Source: Pseudorhizobium flavum | GTDB lineage: Bacteria > Pseudomonadota > Alphaproteobacteria > Rhizobiales > Rhizobiaceae | Length of the DNA stretch: 64,000 nt | Direction of reading: 5' to 3' | Assembly (NCBI RefSeq): GCF_902502825.2 | Contig: NZ_LR723670.1 | Location: 1-64,000, forward strand | Part shown: piece after piece, positions 18,518 through 27,542 of the stretch | Layout of the letters: the number at the start of each line of letters is the position of its first letter | Numbering within the stretch: position 1 is the first letter of the stretch | Made by a program: the position numbers and the translations under genes | Notes under the pieces: model-generated | Database searches by the model: none | What the model saw: the letters and a program-made list of their open reading frames with translations, nothing else | What the model was told of the DNA's origin: nothing

Positions 18518-20830
18518 TCACTTCGCTGCTGCGGCACGCGCCAGATTGGTCTCGTATTGCTGTTTGCCGGAATAGTACTGCTTCGGCCAGGCGATGTCGG
18601 TGAGCCCGATGCGCGCTGCCTCGTGCAGCACCCAGGCCGGATCGGCGAGATGCGGACGGGCGACAGCGCAGAGATCGGCGCGGCCCGCGGCGATCACCGA
18701 ATTGGCGTGGTCCGCCTCGGAAATTGCCCCGACGGCAATCGTGGGGATGCCAACTTCGTTGCGGATCTTGTCGGAGAACGGCGTCTGGAAAAGGCGGCCG
18801 TAGACCGGCTTTTCTTCCTTCCAGACCTGGCCGGACGAGCAGTCGATCATGTCGGCTCCGGCGTCCTTGAACATCTGCGCGAAGATCGCCGCGTCGTCTG
18901 GCGTATTGCCGCCCTCGAACCAGTCGTGGCAGGAGAGGCGCACCGAGATCGGCTTATCCTCAGGCCAGACGGCGCGAATGGCATTGAAGATCTCCAGCGG
19001 GTAGCGGGCGCGGTTCTCGTGGCTGCCGCCATATTCGTCGGTGCGGCGGTTGGTCAGCGGCGACAGGAAGCTCGAGAGCAGGTAGCCGTGTGCACAGTGA
19101 AGCTCCAGCCAATCGGCGCCGGTGGTCACGGCAAGCTCGGTGGCGCGGACAAAATCGGCCTTCACCCGATCCATGTCCGCGCGGTCCATGGCTTTCGGAA
19201 CCTGGCTGTTCTTCAGGTAGGGCAGGGCGGAGGCGGAGATCAGCGGCCAGTCGCCCGTCTGAAGCGGCTGGTCGATCCCTTCCCATGCCAGCTTCGTGGC
19301 ACCCTTCCGCCCGGCATGGCCAAGTTGAATACCCACCTTCGCGGTGCTGTTGCCATGGACGAAATCCACAAACCGCTTCCAACCCTCCGCCTGCTTCTCG
19401 TTCCACAGGCCGAGGCAGCCGGGGGTGATTCGGGCGTCCGGCGATACGCAGGTCATTTCGCCGAAGACGAGTGCTGCGCCGCCGAGCGCGCGGGCGCCCA
19501 AATGCACGAGATGGAAATCGTCGAGCACGCCGTCCTTGGCCGAATACATCGCCATCGGCGACATGACGATGCGGTTCGTCAGCGTCACCCCGCGCATCGT
19601 ATAAGGCGTGAACATCGGAGGCGGCACCCGGCCATCGGCTGACGGTTCGACACCTGCCTGACTGGCGAACCAGCGCTCATAGCCCTCGAGCCAGGCCTTG
19701 TCGCGCAGTCGCAGGTTCTCATGGCTGATGCGCTGCGATCGGGTCAGCATGGAATACATGAACTGCTCGGGGGGAAGCGTATCGGCATAGCGCCTGCCCA
19801 CGACCTCGAACCATTCCATCGCGTTACGGGCGGCGTTCTGGATGCGGGCAACGTCGACGCGGCGGATTTCCTCGTAGTCCTCCAGAACCGCCGGGATCTG
19901 CTCCTTCGCATGGCCGTGCCGGTTGAACTGGTTTGTGAGCTCGATGGCGTCATCGATGGCGAGCTTCGTGCCCGAGCCGATGGCGAAGTGGGCGGTATGG
20001 GCGGCGTCGCCCATCAGGACGACGTGCGAGTGACCGTTGAAATGGCTCCACTTGCCGCAGATCAGGCGATTGAAGTTCAACCAGGCGGAGCCCCGCAGGT
20101 GGCGGGCATTGGTCATCAGTTCGGCGCCGTCCAGAACCTCGGAAAATAGATCTTGGCAGAAGTCGATCGAACCCTGCTGGTCCATCTGGCCGAGACCGTG
20201 CTTTTCGTAGGCATCCTCGGTGGTCTCGACGATGAAGGTCGAAGTCTTGTCGTCGAACTTGTAGATGTGCGCCTGGAACCAGCCGTGATCCGTCTTGCGG
20301 AAATCGAAGGTGAAGGCATCGTAGAGCTTGTTGGTGCCGAGCCAGATGTAGCGGTTCGGCCGTGTCACGAGGTCGGGTTCGAAAACCTCCTGATACCGGT
20401 TGCGGATCTTCGAATTGAAGCCGTCCGAGGCGATGACGAGATCCGCATCCGCATAGTCGAGATCGCTCGCGACGTCCGTCTCGAAGACCAGTTCGACGCC
20501 GAGCGCCTCGCAGCGGCGCTGAAGGATGTTGAGGAGCTTCTTGCGGCCAATGCCAACGAAGCCGTGGCCGGAGGTACGCTGGCGGGTACCCTTGAACCAG
20601 ACCTCGATATCGTCCCAATGGTTGAAGGCGTCCTCGATCTCGGCCGCACTGTCGGGATCCCAGGCGCGCATCGCCTCCATGGTTGCATCGGAAAAGACGA
20701 CTCCCCAGCCGAACGTGTCATAGGGACGATTGCGCTCGACGACCGAAATCTCGTGCGCAGGGTTCTGCTTCTTCATCAGGAGCGCGAAATAGAGCCCCGC
20801 CGGGCCGCCGCCGATGCAGACGATGCGCAT
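18518..20830 (-). CDS. Bifunctional 2-aminobenzoyl-CoA (or salicylyl-CoA) monooxygenase / OYE-type reductase
   Basis: A 770-aa fusion. The N-terminal half is a class A flavin monooxygenase: [10 protein letters not shown] near residue 7, the DG-type motif [13 protein letters not shown], and [27 protein letters not shown]. From about residue 395 it is an old-yellow-enzyme NADH:flavin oxidoreductase ([47 protein letters not shown]). This two-domain order is characteristic of 2-aminobenzoyl-CoA monooxygenase/reductase, which hydroxylates and then reduces the ring; databases often label it salicylyl-CoA 5-hydroxylase/oxidoreductase. First gene of a six-gene minus-strand operon. Upstream is an AT-rich palindromic site and a divergent MarR gene. 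Confidence 0.9.
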   Translation of the reverse strand: MRIVCIGGGPAGLYFALLMKKQNPAHEISVVERNRPYDTFGWGVVFSDATMEAMRAWDPDSAAEIEDAFNHWDDIEVWFKGTRQRTSGHGFVGIGRKKLLNILQRRCEALGVELVFETDVASDLDYADADLVIASDGFNSKIRNRYQEVFEPDLVTRPNRYIWLGTNKLYDAFTFDFRKTDHGWFQAHIYKFDDKTSTFIVETTEDAYEKHGLGQMDQQGSIDFCQDLFSEVLDGAELMTNARHLRGSAWLNFNRLICGKWSHFNGHSHVVLMGDAAHTAHFAIGSGTKLAIDDAIELTNQFNRHGHAKEQIPAVLEDYEEIRRVDVARIQNAARNAMEWFEVVGRRYADTLPPEQFMYSMLTRSQRISHENLRLRDKAWLEGYERWFASQAGVEPSADGRVPPPMFTPYTMRGVTLTNRIVMSPMAMYSAKDGVLDDFHLVHLGARALGGAALVFGEMTCVSPDARITPGCLGLWNEKQAEGWKRFVDFVHGNSTAKVGIQLGHAGRKGATKLAWEGIDQPLQTGDWPLISASALPYLKNSQVPKAMDRADMDRVKADFVRATELAVTTGADWLELHCAHGYLLSSFLSPLTNRRTDEYGGSHENRARYPLEIFNAIRAVWPEDKPISVRLSCHDWFEGGNTPDDAAIFAQMFKDAGADMIDCSSGQVWKEEKPVYGRLFQTPFSDKIRNEVGIPTIAVGAISEADHANSVIAAGRADLCAVARPHLADPAWVLHEAARIGLTDIAWPKQYYSGKQQYETNLARAAAAK

Positions 20831-20861
20831 GAAGCTATTCCTCCTGATGTTCCGCTTTATT

Positions 20862-20877
20862 ATTTTAAGTTTAAACT
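20862..20877. promoter_or_regulatory. AT-rich palindromic candidate operator upstream of the monooxygenase gene
   Basis: AGTTTAAACT (20868-20877) is a perfect 10-bp palindrome 38-47 bp upstream of the monooxygenase start. It overlaps the minus-strand copy of AAACTTAAAAT (20862-20872) also seen before the ligase gene. Position and symmetry suit the divergently encoded MarR regulator. Confidence 0.5.
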
Positions 20878-20936
20878 ATATGTGGCGTGAGGCGATCGTC
20901 AAGCGCTTTCGGGATGGAGACCCGACCAAGGGAGCC

Positions 20937-20966
20937 TTTGACAATTCAAATATCGCTTCGTAACTG
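20937..20966 (+). promoter_or_regulatory. Candidate promoter of marR-glsA with overlapping inverted repeat
   Basis: TTGACA (20938-20943), 17-bp spacer, TAACTG (20961-20966) resembles a sigma-70 promoter. An inverted repeat TTTGA-N4-TCAAA (20937-20950) covers its -35 box, which would suit autorepression by the MarR protein encoded just downstream. Confidence 0.45.
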
Positions 20967-20990
20967 TTCAGACAGGGGGATGTGGCGCGG

Positions 20991-21512
20991 ATGGACACCA
21001 TGGAAAACGATGCCGCGAGCGCGGATCTGGAGCTGATCGTGCATGGTCCCGCGGGCGCGGCCAAGCCGGAGACGAGGCTGTGGCTGCGCATGCTCTCGAC
21101 CACCAAGCTGATCACCACGGAAATCCGCCGTCGGCTGAGAACGGAATTCGGCGCGACGCTGCCGCAGTTCGACCTGATGGCGCAGCTCTACCGCGAGAAG
21201 AACGGGCTGCGTCTTGGGGAATTGTCCCGCCGGACAATGGTTACCAACGGCAATGTTACCGGGCTGGTGGAGCGGCTTGAATCCGACGGACTGGTCAAAC
21301 GCGTCACGCCGGATCGTGACCGGCGGGTTACGGTCGCGCAGCTGACGCCAGCGGGGGCAAAACTCTTCGCGGCCATGGCCGTCGCCCACGAGGCATGGCT
21401 TCGTGACCTGCTGGCCGATGTCGACCGCGCCATGGTCGCCGACCTGTGGTCGGATATAGGCAAGGTCAAGACCTCGGTCCGCAACCATCTCTCCGGCTCG
21501 GAATTCGAATAG
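20991..21512 (+). CDS. MarR family transcriptional regulator
   Basis: A 173-aa MarR protein: helix-turn-helix at about residues 65-95 ([30 protein letters not shown]) followed by the wing [20 protein letters not shown], where DRR is the hallmark. ATG 20991 lies about 11 bp after GGGGGA; GTG 20982 and ATG 21000 are alternatives. It is divergent from the 2-aminobenzoyl-CoA monooxygenase operon and is its likely repressor, presumably relieved by an aryl-CoA as in other MarR-controlled aromatic-CoA pathways (family knowledge, inference here). The glutaminase gene follows after 8 bp. Confidence 0.87.
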   Translation: MDTMENDAASADLELIVHGPAGAAKPETRLWLRMLSTTKLITTEIRRRLRTEFGATLPQFDLMAQLYREKNGLRLGELSRRTMVTNGNVTGLVERLESDGLVKRVTPDRDRRVTVAQLTPAGAKLFAAMAVAHEAWLRDLLADVDRAMVADLWSDIGKVKTSVRNHLSGSEFE

Positions 21513-21520
21513 CGGCCCCT

Positions 21521-22450
21521 ATGGAAAACCTGCAGTCCATCGTGGACGAGATCCATCACGCTCTCCTGCCGCGGCTTGGGGAAGGCAAGGTCGCGGATTA
21601 CATCCCGCAACTGGCGCATATCAATCCGAAGAAGTTCGGGATCGCCGTGACGGACGTGGATGGGGTGGTCGCCAAGGCAGGGGATTGCGACGAGCCATTC
21701 TCGATCCAGAGCATATCCAAGGTATTCACCCTGACGCTGGCACTCGGCAAGCATGGTGAGAACGTCTGGAAGCGGGTGGGGCGGGAGCCGTCCGGATCGG
21801 CCTTCAATTCCATTGTCCAGCTGGAGCACGAGGAGGGCAAGCCGCGCAATCCCTTCATCAATGCGGGCGCAATCGCGGTCAGTGACTTGGTCCTCGCCGG
21901 CCATACGCCAAGGGAGGCGATCGGCGAGATTGTTCGCTTCGTCCAGTACCTCGCGGACGATGATGGCATCGCGATAGACCCTGCCGTTGCAAAGTCCGAG
22001 GCGGCGACGGGATATCGCAACATCGCTCTCGCCAACTTCATGCGGGGCTTCGGGAAGCTCGACCATCCGGTCGACCACGTCCTCGGCGTCTACTTCCACC
22101 ACTGTGCGCTGGCAATGACCTGCACGCAACTCGCCCATTCCGGACTTTTCCTTGCGGCAGCCGGGCGCAACCCGCTGACGGGCCATACGGTGGTATCACG
22201 CCAACGGGCTCGGAGGATCAACGCGCTGATGCTCACCTGTGGCCACTACGACGGCTCGGGCGATTTCGCCTACCGCGTGGGCCTTCCGGGGAAGAGCGGA
22301 GTGGGTGGCGGCATCCTTGCCGTTGCGCCGGGCAAGGCGTCCATCGCCGTCTGGTCTCCCGGCCTCAACCACAACGGAAACTCTCTGGTTGGCTCGCTCG
22401 CGCTGGAAATGCTGGCGCATCGCACCGGCTGGTCCGTCTTCGGACCTTGA
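21521..22450 (+). CDS. glsA: Glutaminase A
   Basis: A 309-aa serine-dependent glutaminase of the beta-lactamase-like fold. It has the catalytic SISK tetrad ([17 protein letters not shown]), [21 protein letters not shown] and a C-terminal [27 protein letters not shown]. Length matches the family (~308 aa). The open frame continues upstream through the marR end, but ATG 21521 gives the normal start. Converts glutamine to glutamate and ammonia. Probably co-transcribed with marR; the metabolic link to aromatic degradation is unclear. Confidence 0.93.
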   Translation: MENLQSIVDEIHHALLPRLGEGKVADYIPQLAHINPKKFGIAVTDVDGVVAKAGDCDEPFSIQSISKVFTLTLALGKHGENVWKRVGREPSGSAFNSIVQLEHEEGKPRNPFINAGAIAVSDLVLAGHTPREAIGEIVRFVQYLADDDGIAIDPAVAKSEAATGYRNIALANFMRGFGKLDHPVDHVLGVYFHHCALAMTCTQLAHSGLFLAAAGRNPLTGHTVVSRQRARRINALMLTCGHYDGSGDFAYRVGLPGKSGVGGGILAVAPGKASIAVWSPGLNHNGNSLVGSLALEMLAHRTGWSVFGP

Positions 22451-22507
22451 AAAGGTAAGAAAGGGGCGCCGCCGAAGCCGCACCCCCTCCGTCCTGGGAG
22501 GACTAGC

Positions 22508-24025
22508 TCAGTCTTCGTTCGCGGCCATCTGCGACAGCATTGCACCCCGGCCGCGGATCCGAAGGATCAGCGGAACGATGAAGGCGAGCGCCGCCACCAC
22601 GAAGAGCACGGCAGCGATGGGCGAAGTGAAGAGATAGGTGACGTCACCCTGGCTGATCGCCAGAGCGCGACGTAGTTGCTGTTCGGCCAGCGGTCCGAGG
22701 ATGAGGCCGACCACGACCGGCGCGATCGGGTAGCCGAAAACCCGCATGACATAGCCGAGCAGCCCGAAGGTCAGGAGCATGCCGAGTTCGAACACGGAAG
22801 GGTTTGCCCCGATCGTTCCGAGCGTGGCGAAGACCAGGATACCGGCATAGAGCCAGGGCTTGGGGATGGTCAGCAGCTTCACCCACAGGCCGATCAGCGG
22901 CAGGTTGAGAACGAGCAGCATGGCATTTGCAATGAGGAGCGAAGCGATCAGGCCCCAGACGAGCTGCGGATTGGTGGCGAACAGCAGCGGGCCTGGTTGC
23001 AGGCCATATTGCTGGAAGCCGGCAAGCATGATCGCCGCCGTCGCGGTGGTCGGCAGGCCGAGCGTCAGGAGCGGCACAAGCGTACCGGCGGCCGATGCGT
23101 TGTTGGCTGCCTCAGGTCCTGCGACGCCTTCGATGGCGCCGTTGCCGAATTCCTCCGGATGCTTCGTCAGTCGTTTTTCCGTCGCATAGGAGAGGAAGGT
23201 GCCGATCTCCGCACCGCCGGCGGGCATGGCGCCGATCGGGAAGCCGATCACGGTGCCGCGAAGCCAAGGTTTCCAGGAGCGGGCCCAGTCCTGCGCGCTC
23301 ATCCAGACGGAGCCCTTCACAGCCTCCACCGTCTCAGGCCCCCGCATGCCTTGCGCGGCGACGAAGAGCGTTTCGCCGATGGCGAACATGGCGACTGCCA
23401 TCGTGGTCACTTCGATGCCGTCCAGCAAGTCTGGAACTCCAAACGAAAGGCGGGTCTGACCGGTCAACTGGTCGATGCCGACGATCGAAAAGGCCAGACC
23501 GACGAAAAGCGCAGTCAAGCCACGAAGCGCGGAATCCCCGAAGGCTGAGGAAACGGTGACGAAGGCGAGCACCATCAGCGCGAAGTATTCCCGCGGCCCG
23601 AATTGGATGGCGATCTGGACGACGTAGGGTGCAAGGAAGGCCAGTAGCAGCGTGGCGATAAGACCGGCAACGAAGGAGCCTATGGCAGAGGTCGCCAGGG
23701 CAGGTCCGCCACGGCCCGCCTTGGCCATCTTGTTGCCCTCCAGCGCCGTGACGATGGACGCGCTTTCGCCGGGTGTGTTGAGGAGGATCGATGTCGTCGA
23801 TCCGCCGTACATGCCGCCGTAGTAGATGCCGGCGAACATGATCAGGGAACCGGTCGGGTCAAGCCGGTACGTGACCGGCAGCAGCAGAGCAACGGTCAGC
23901 GCCGGGCCGATCCCAGGCAGAACGCCGACGGCCGTGCCGAGCGTCACGCCGATCAGGGCATAGACGAGGTTGATCGGCTCCATGGCCGAAAGCAACCCCT
24001 GCAAGAGAAACTCGAATGTGGTCAT
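22508..24025 (-). CDS. tctA: Tripartite tricarboxylate transporter large permease (TctA)
   Basis: A 505-aa membrane protein of the TctA family. Early [20 protein letters not shown] and later [25 protein letters not shown] are the duplicated Gly/Pro-rich motifs; about 11-12 hydrophobic helices. Works with TctB and the periplasmic TctC to import carboxylates by secondary transport. Distal gene of tctCBA, 21 bp after tctB. Confidence 0.93.
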   Translation of the reverse strand: MTTFEFLLQGLLSAMEPINLVYALIGVTLGTAVGVLPGIGPALTVALLLPVTYRLDPTGSLIMFAGIYYGGMYGGSTTSILLNTPGESASIVTALEGNKMAKAGRGGPALATSAIGSFVAGLIATLLLAFLAPYVVQIAIQFGPREYFALMVLAFVTVSSAFGDSALRGLTALFVGLAFSIVGIDQLTGQTRLSFGVPDLLDGIEVTTMAVAMFAIGETLFVAAQGMRGPETVEAVKGSVWMSAQDWARSWKPWLRGTVIGFPIGAMPAGGAEIGTFLSYATEKRLTKHPEEFGNGAIEGVAGPEAANNASAAGTLVPLLTLGLPTTATAAIMLAGFQQYGLQPGPLLFATNPQLVWGLIASLLIANAMLLVLNLPLIGLWVKLLTIPKPWLYAGILVFATLGTIGANPSVFELGMLLTFGLLGYVMRVFGYPIAPVVVGLILGPLAEQQLRRALAISQGDVTYLFTSPIAAVLFVVAALAFIVPLILRIRGRGAMLSQMAANED

Positions 24026-24046
24026 GAGGGTATCCCGGTGCTCTCG

Positions 24047-24541
24047 TCAGAGGAACAGCTGTTCCAGTGGCCCGGCGGGTAGGGACAGCTGGAGCAGTCC
24101 GGCGAAGATCAGGTAGATTCCGAGACAGATGGCGATGCCGACGGGAATGGTAAGCCATAGCTTTCTGCGACCGAAGCCGGCAGCGACAAATCCGAACAGC
24201 ACGCCCGTAGCGATCGAAAAGCCTGCGCGATTGAGGAGCAGCATCTGCGCCGCAAGACCTGCGACCACCCAGAATACCGGGCCGAGCTCCTGCTTCTCCC
24301 GCTGCGGAAAATCGCCGCGGAACGCTTCGATGGCAGTCCAGATCGCCAGCCCGATCAAGCCAAAGGAGATCCATTCCGGCACTGTTGCTGGCCCGACCTG
24401 CGAATAGCCGGCGGCACCCTTCACGCGGGCGACGTCGAAGAAGATCACTGCCGCGATCGCGACGAGGACGACGGCGATGGCAAGCGCCGCCCAATCGGGG
24501 CGGCGCTGCTCGTTTTCAACGTTCGGCTGGTCGAGGCTCAT
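24047..24541 (-). CDS. tctB: Tripartite tricarboxylate transporter small permease (TctB)
   Basis: A 164-aa protein with four hydrophobic segments (about residues 15-35, 48-68, 85-112 and 125-150), the size and layout of TctB. It starts by overlapping the tctC stop (ATGA) and precedes tctA. Sequence conservation in this family is weak, so the call rests largely on context. Confidence 0.88.
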   Translation of the reverse strand: MSLDQPNVENEQRRPDWAALAIAVVLVAIAAVIFFDVARVKGAAGYSQVGPATVPEWISFGLIGLAIWTAIEAFRGDFPQREKQELGPVFWVVAGLAAQMLLLNRAGFSIATGVLFGFVAAGFGRRKLWLTIPVGIAICLGIYLIFAGLLQLSLPAGPLEQLFL

Positions 24542-25482
24542 TTCACCAGCCCGATATCCTTCAGCACGGTTTCGGTCGCGCTGATGTCCTTCTCGAGCTG
24601 CGCATCGAACTCGTCGCCTGCAAGGTAGGTATCGGCCCAGCCCTTGGTCTTCAGCGTCTCCTGCCAGGTTGCCGACTTGGCGAGCTTCTCGATGTCGGCG
24701 AGCACGGCAGCCTTCTGCTCGTCGGAAAGGCCGGGAGCTGCCGCTACCATGCGCCAGTTCTGCAGCACGACGTCGTAGCCGGCCTCCTTCAGTGTCGGAG
24801 CGTCCACGCCCTCGATGCGCTCATCGCTGGAAACGGCGAGCAGGCGCAGCGTGCCGGCCTCGACCTGCGACTGGAACTCGCCATAGCTGGAAATGCCGGC
24901 AGTGACCTGGCTGCCGAGGATGGCTGCGAGAGCTTCGCCGCCGCCCGAATAGGCGATGTAGTTGATCTTGGTGGGATCGACGCCAGCTGCCTTTGCGAGA
25001 AGCCCGACGGCAATATGGTCGGTGCCGCCGGCAGAACCGCCTGCCCAGGAAACCGAACCCGGATCGGCCTTCAGGTTCTCGACGAGCTGGTCGATCGACT
25101 GAATGTCGGAGGACGCTGGTACGACGATCGCCTCATATTCCCCGGTCAGGCGGGCGATCGGCGTGACGTCCTTCAGGGTCACCGGCGACTGGTTCGTCAG
25201 GATGGCGCCGACCATGACATAACCGCCGACGATCAGGGCGTTCGGGTTGCCCTTCTGCTGGCTGGCGAACTGCGCGAGGCCAATCGTGCCGCCGGCGCCT
25301 GGAACGTTGACGACCTGCACATTGCCGGAGATGCCCTCTTCCTGAAGGGCCGTCTGGAGCGAGCGTGCGGTTTGGTCCCAGCCGCCGCCGGGCGCTGCAG
25401 GCGCCATGATCGTGTAGTCGGCGGCTGCGGCCGGCAGAGCGAGAGCTCCGGCGAGAATTGAAGCAAGAACGAAGTGTTTCAA
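24538..25482 (-). CDS. tctC: Tripartite tricarboxylate transporter substrate-binding protein (TctC)
   Basis: A 314-aa periplasmic protein (Bug/TctC family) with a 21-residue signal peptide ending ALPAAAA. The mature N-terminus contains the family hallmark MAPAAPGGGWDQTARSLQ, and a later GGSAGGTDHIAVGLLAKAAG forms the ligand-binding region. A TTG at 25482 is chosen: GGAGG lies 8 bp upstream and it places the signal peptide at the N-terminus, while the frame's other starts add a Cys/Arg-rich leader. Ligand not predictable; citrate-like tricarboxylates are the classical case. Confidence 0.9.
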   Translation of the reverse strand: MKHFVLASILAGALALPAAAADYTIMAPAAPGGGWDQTARSLQTALQEEGISGNVQVVNVPGAGGTIGLAQFASQQKGNPNALIVGGYVMVGAILTNQSPVTLKDVTPIARLTGEYEAIVVPASSDIQSIDQLVENLKADPGSVSWAGGSAGGTDHIAVGLLAKAAGVDPTKINYIAYSGGGEALAAILGSQVTAGISSYGEFQSQVEAGTLRLLAVSSDERIEGVDAPTLKEAGYDVVLQNWRMVAAAPGLSDEQKAAVLADIEKLAKSATWQETLKTKGWADTYLAGDEFDAQLEKDISATETVLKDIGLVK

Positions 25483-25634
25483 GGGTCTGTCCTCCAACAA
25501 GCGCCGTCTGGCGCGATCATCTTGTTTGGGAAAGGAGGACGGCGTGCTGGCAGCACATGCCGCCGGGCGCTCCTCCCATCCGCATCGGCACACCCCTCCA
25601 GGAGCGCCGAATGCCCATAAGCGATCATATCAAG

Positions 25635-25652
25635 CTGACATCTACCTGACAT
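25635..25652. promoter_or_regulatory. Direct repeat upstream of tctC, candidate TctD site
   Basis: CTGACAT at 25635-25641 and again at 25646-25652 are identical heptamers one helical turn apart (11-bp period), about 155 bp before the tctC start. OmpR-class regulators typically bind direct repeats at 10-11 bp spacing, and a TctD-like regulator is encoded nearby. Confidence 0.5.
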
Positions 25653-25684
25653 TCCGCCTCTCCTGCGCAAATGGCAAGGGGAGT

Positions 25685-26755
25685 TCACTGCAGCCGCAGC
25701 ACCTCGTTCCAGCGAGAAATGAGCCGCGCACGCTTCACCTGGTCGAGATAGACCATTAATCCGAGGCTGACCGGCACGGGCTTGAGCTGTCCGCCCAGCA
25801 TCTCCCGCATGGTGGTGGCGGTATTGTTGCCCGAGACCTCCGGGCTGACGGCCGGGATCTGCAGCTCCCGCGCCATGATCGTCTGGCCCTGGCGAGACAT
25901 GAAGAACGAGAGGTAGCGGCGGCCGAGCTCGGGTGCGGCGGCGGCCTGCGGAACGAGACCGATCCGCGACATGACGACGGTATAGTCCTTCGGAAGCACG
26001 ATGCCGACATCGGGATGCCGCGAGGCCCAGTCGGCCGCATAGGAGCCGAGGATGTTGTAGCCCAGGACAAACCGCCCGTCGGCGACGCGCTCGAGAATTG
26101 CCTGGCTGGTCGAATAGAGCTTGACGCCGGCAGCTCCCATGGCTCGGATTACGGACCAGATGTCCCCGAACTGTTCCTGGTCGCGCGACATGAAAAGGAA
26201 GCCGACACCCGAGCGCTCGATGTCGTAGGTGCCGATCCGGCCATAGATGTCATCGCCGCGCTGCGACAGGAGCGCCACGAACTCGGCGCGGGTGGAGGGT
26301 GGCGCTTCATCCTCGAAGCTTGGCTTGTGATAGACAAAGACTGCCGGCTCGAAGGTCAGGGCATAGGCGGTATTGCGCCAGTTGGCCCAGCCCGGCCAAG
26401 TCTCGCTCATCGGCAGATCGCTGCGCTGTGCATAGCCGTCATTCGCAAGCTTGACCTGCAGGTCCATCGCAGAGGAGAAGGCGAAGTCGGCCGTTTTCTG
26501 CCCGGCATCCGTTTCCCGCACAATCCGATCGTAGATTTCGCCCGTCAGCATGTCCTCATAGCGTACGGCAATATCCGGATTGGCAGCCTGGAAGCCCGCG
26601 ACCATCGGGCGCGCCAATGGCTCGTCAAGCGAGGAGTAGACCACCAGTACAGGTGCATCGGCGCGGCCGGACAGGGCAGGAAAAACCGTCGTTGCCGCGG
26701 ATGCAAAGCTGGACAGGAAGGAAAGGAGAAGGGGGAGGATAGCGAGCGGCCTCAT
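25685..26755 (-). CDS. Orphan periplasmic binding protein (iron/PgtC-like), probable co-sensor of TctDE
   Basis: A 356-aa protein with a clear signal peptide (20 residues ending FASA) when ATG 26755 is used; ATG 26770 adds 5 residues. The mature part, LVVYSSLDEPLARPMVAGFQ with SAMDLQVKLANDGYAQ and GIVLPKDYTVVMSRIGLV, belongs to the bacterial solute-binding family that includes iron-binding proteins and Salmonella PgtC. No ABC permease or ATPase is nearby. It is divergent from the two-component genes, so a role as periplasmic ligand sensor rather than transport component is inferred. Confidence 0.75.
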   Translation of the reverse strand: MRPLAILPLLLSFLSSFASAATTVFPALSGRADAPVLVVYSSLDEPLARPMVAGFQAANPDIAVRYEDMLTGEIYDRIVRETDAGQKTADFAFSSAMDLQVKLANDGYAQRSDLPMSETWPGWANWRNTAYALTFEPAVFVYHKPSFEDEAPPSTRAEFVALLSQRGDDIYGRIGTYDIERSGVGFLFMSRDQEQFGDIWSVIRAMGAAGVKLYSTSQAILERVADGRFVLGYNILGSYAADWASRHPDVGIVLPKDYTVVMSRIGLVPQAAAAPELGRRYLSFFMSRQGQTIMARELQIPAVSPEVSGNNTATTMREMLGGQLKPVPVSLGLMVYLDQVKRARLISRWNEVLRLQ

Positions 26756-26864
26756 GCACGAACCATGCATCAGCAGGAGCCGCAGCACAAGCCGAGGATC
26801 TGGCCCCTCGCTTTCGTGACAACGGGCATCGCGCAGGATAATCTCCGGCGAGAGGGGTATAGAC

Positions 26865-27542
26865 GTGCGAATTCTTCTGGTGGAAGACAATCAGGCGCTT
26901 GCTGAGGGTCTGTCGACGCTCTTGCGCGGCAGCGGCTATGCCGTGGACGTGGTGGCTGACGGCGCCTCGGCGGAGGCGGTTGCCGTGGCGGAGACCTACG
27001 ATCTTGTCATTCTCGACCTCAACCTGCCGGAAATGGATGGTCTCGATGTGTTGCGCTCCATGCGTTCGAGGCAGAACCGCGCAGCCGTGATGATCCTGAC
27101 GGCACGTGGCGCACCGGAGGAACGCGTGCGCGGCCTCGATCTCGGCGCTGACGACTACATGATCAAGCCGTTCGACATTTCTGAGTTCGAGGCGCGCATC
27201 CGCATGCTGCTGCGCCGACAGGCGGGGTTGAGGAGTTCCGTCGTCCAGTTCGGGGGCGTCACGCTGGATCTTACCTCCCGGACATTCACAAGCGCCGGCG
27301 TACCGCTGGACATTCCTGCGCGCGAGCTTGCCCTGTTGGAACTGCTGTTTCTGCGAGCTGGAAAAGTCGTCTCCAAGGATGCGATCGTGGGATCACTGAC
27401 GGGCTTCGACGAGGACCTTTCGGCCAATGCCATCGAACAATATGTCAGCCGACTGCGCCGCCGGCTGGCTCCGCACGGATTGACGGTGAGGACCGCCCGG
27501 GGGATCGGCTACTACCTCGAGAATTCGGCGACCGCTGGATGA
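26865..27542 (+). CDS. tctD: OmpR-family response regulator (TctD-like)
   Basis: A 225-aa regulator starting at GTG 26865 behind GAGAGGGG. The receiver domain has the acidic pair ED at 7-8, phosphoacceptor Asp51 (LVILDLNLPEMDG) and a conserved Lys near 101 (ADDYMIKPF). The C-terminal winged helix spans about 130-220 (SANAIEQYVSRLRRRL, VRTARGIGYYL). Its stop overlaps the kinase start. Known TctD proteins activate tctCBA expression in response to tricarboxylates; the transporter operon is about 1.4 kb away. Confidence 0.9.
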   Translation: MRILLVEDNQALAEGLSTLLRGSGYAVDVVADGASAEAVAVAETYDLVILDLNLPEMDGLDVLRSMRSRQNRAAVMILTARGAPEERVRGLDLGADDYMIKPFDISEFEARIRMLLRRQAGLRSSVVQFGGVTLDLTSRTFTSAGVPLDIPARELALLELLFLRAGKVVSKDAIVGSLTGFDEDLSANAIEQYVSRLRRRLAPHGLTVRTARGIGYYLENSATAG

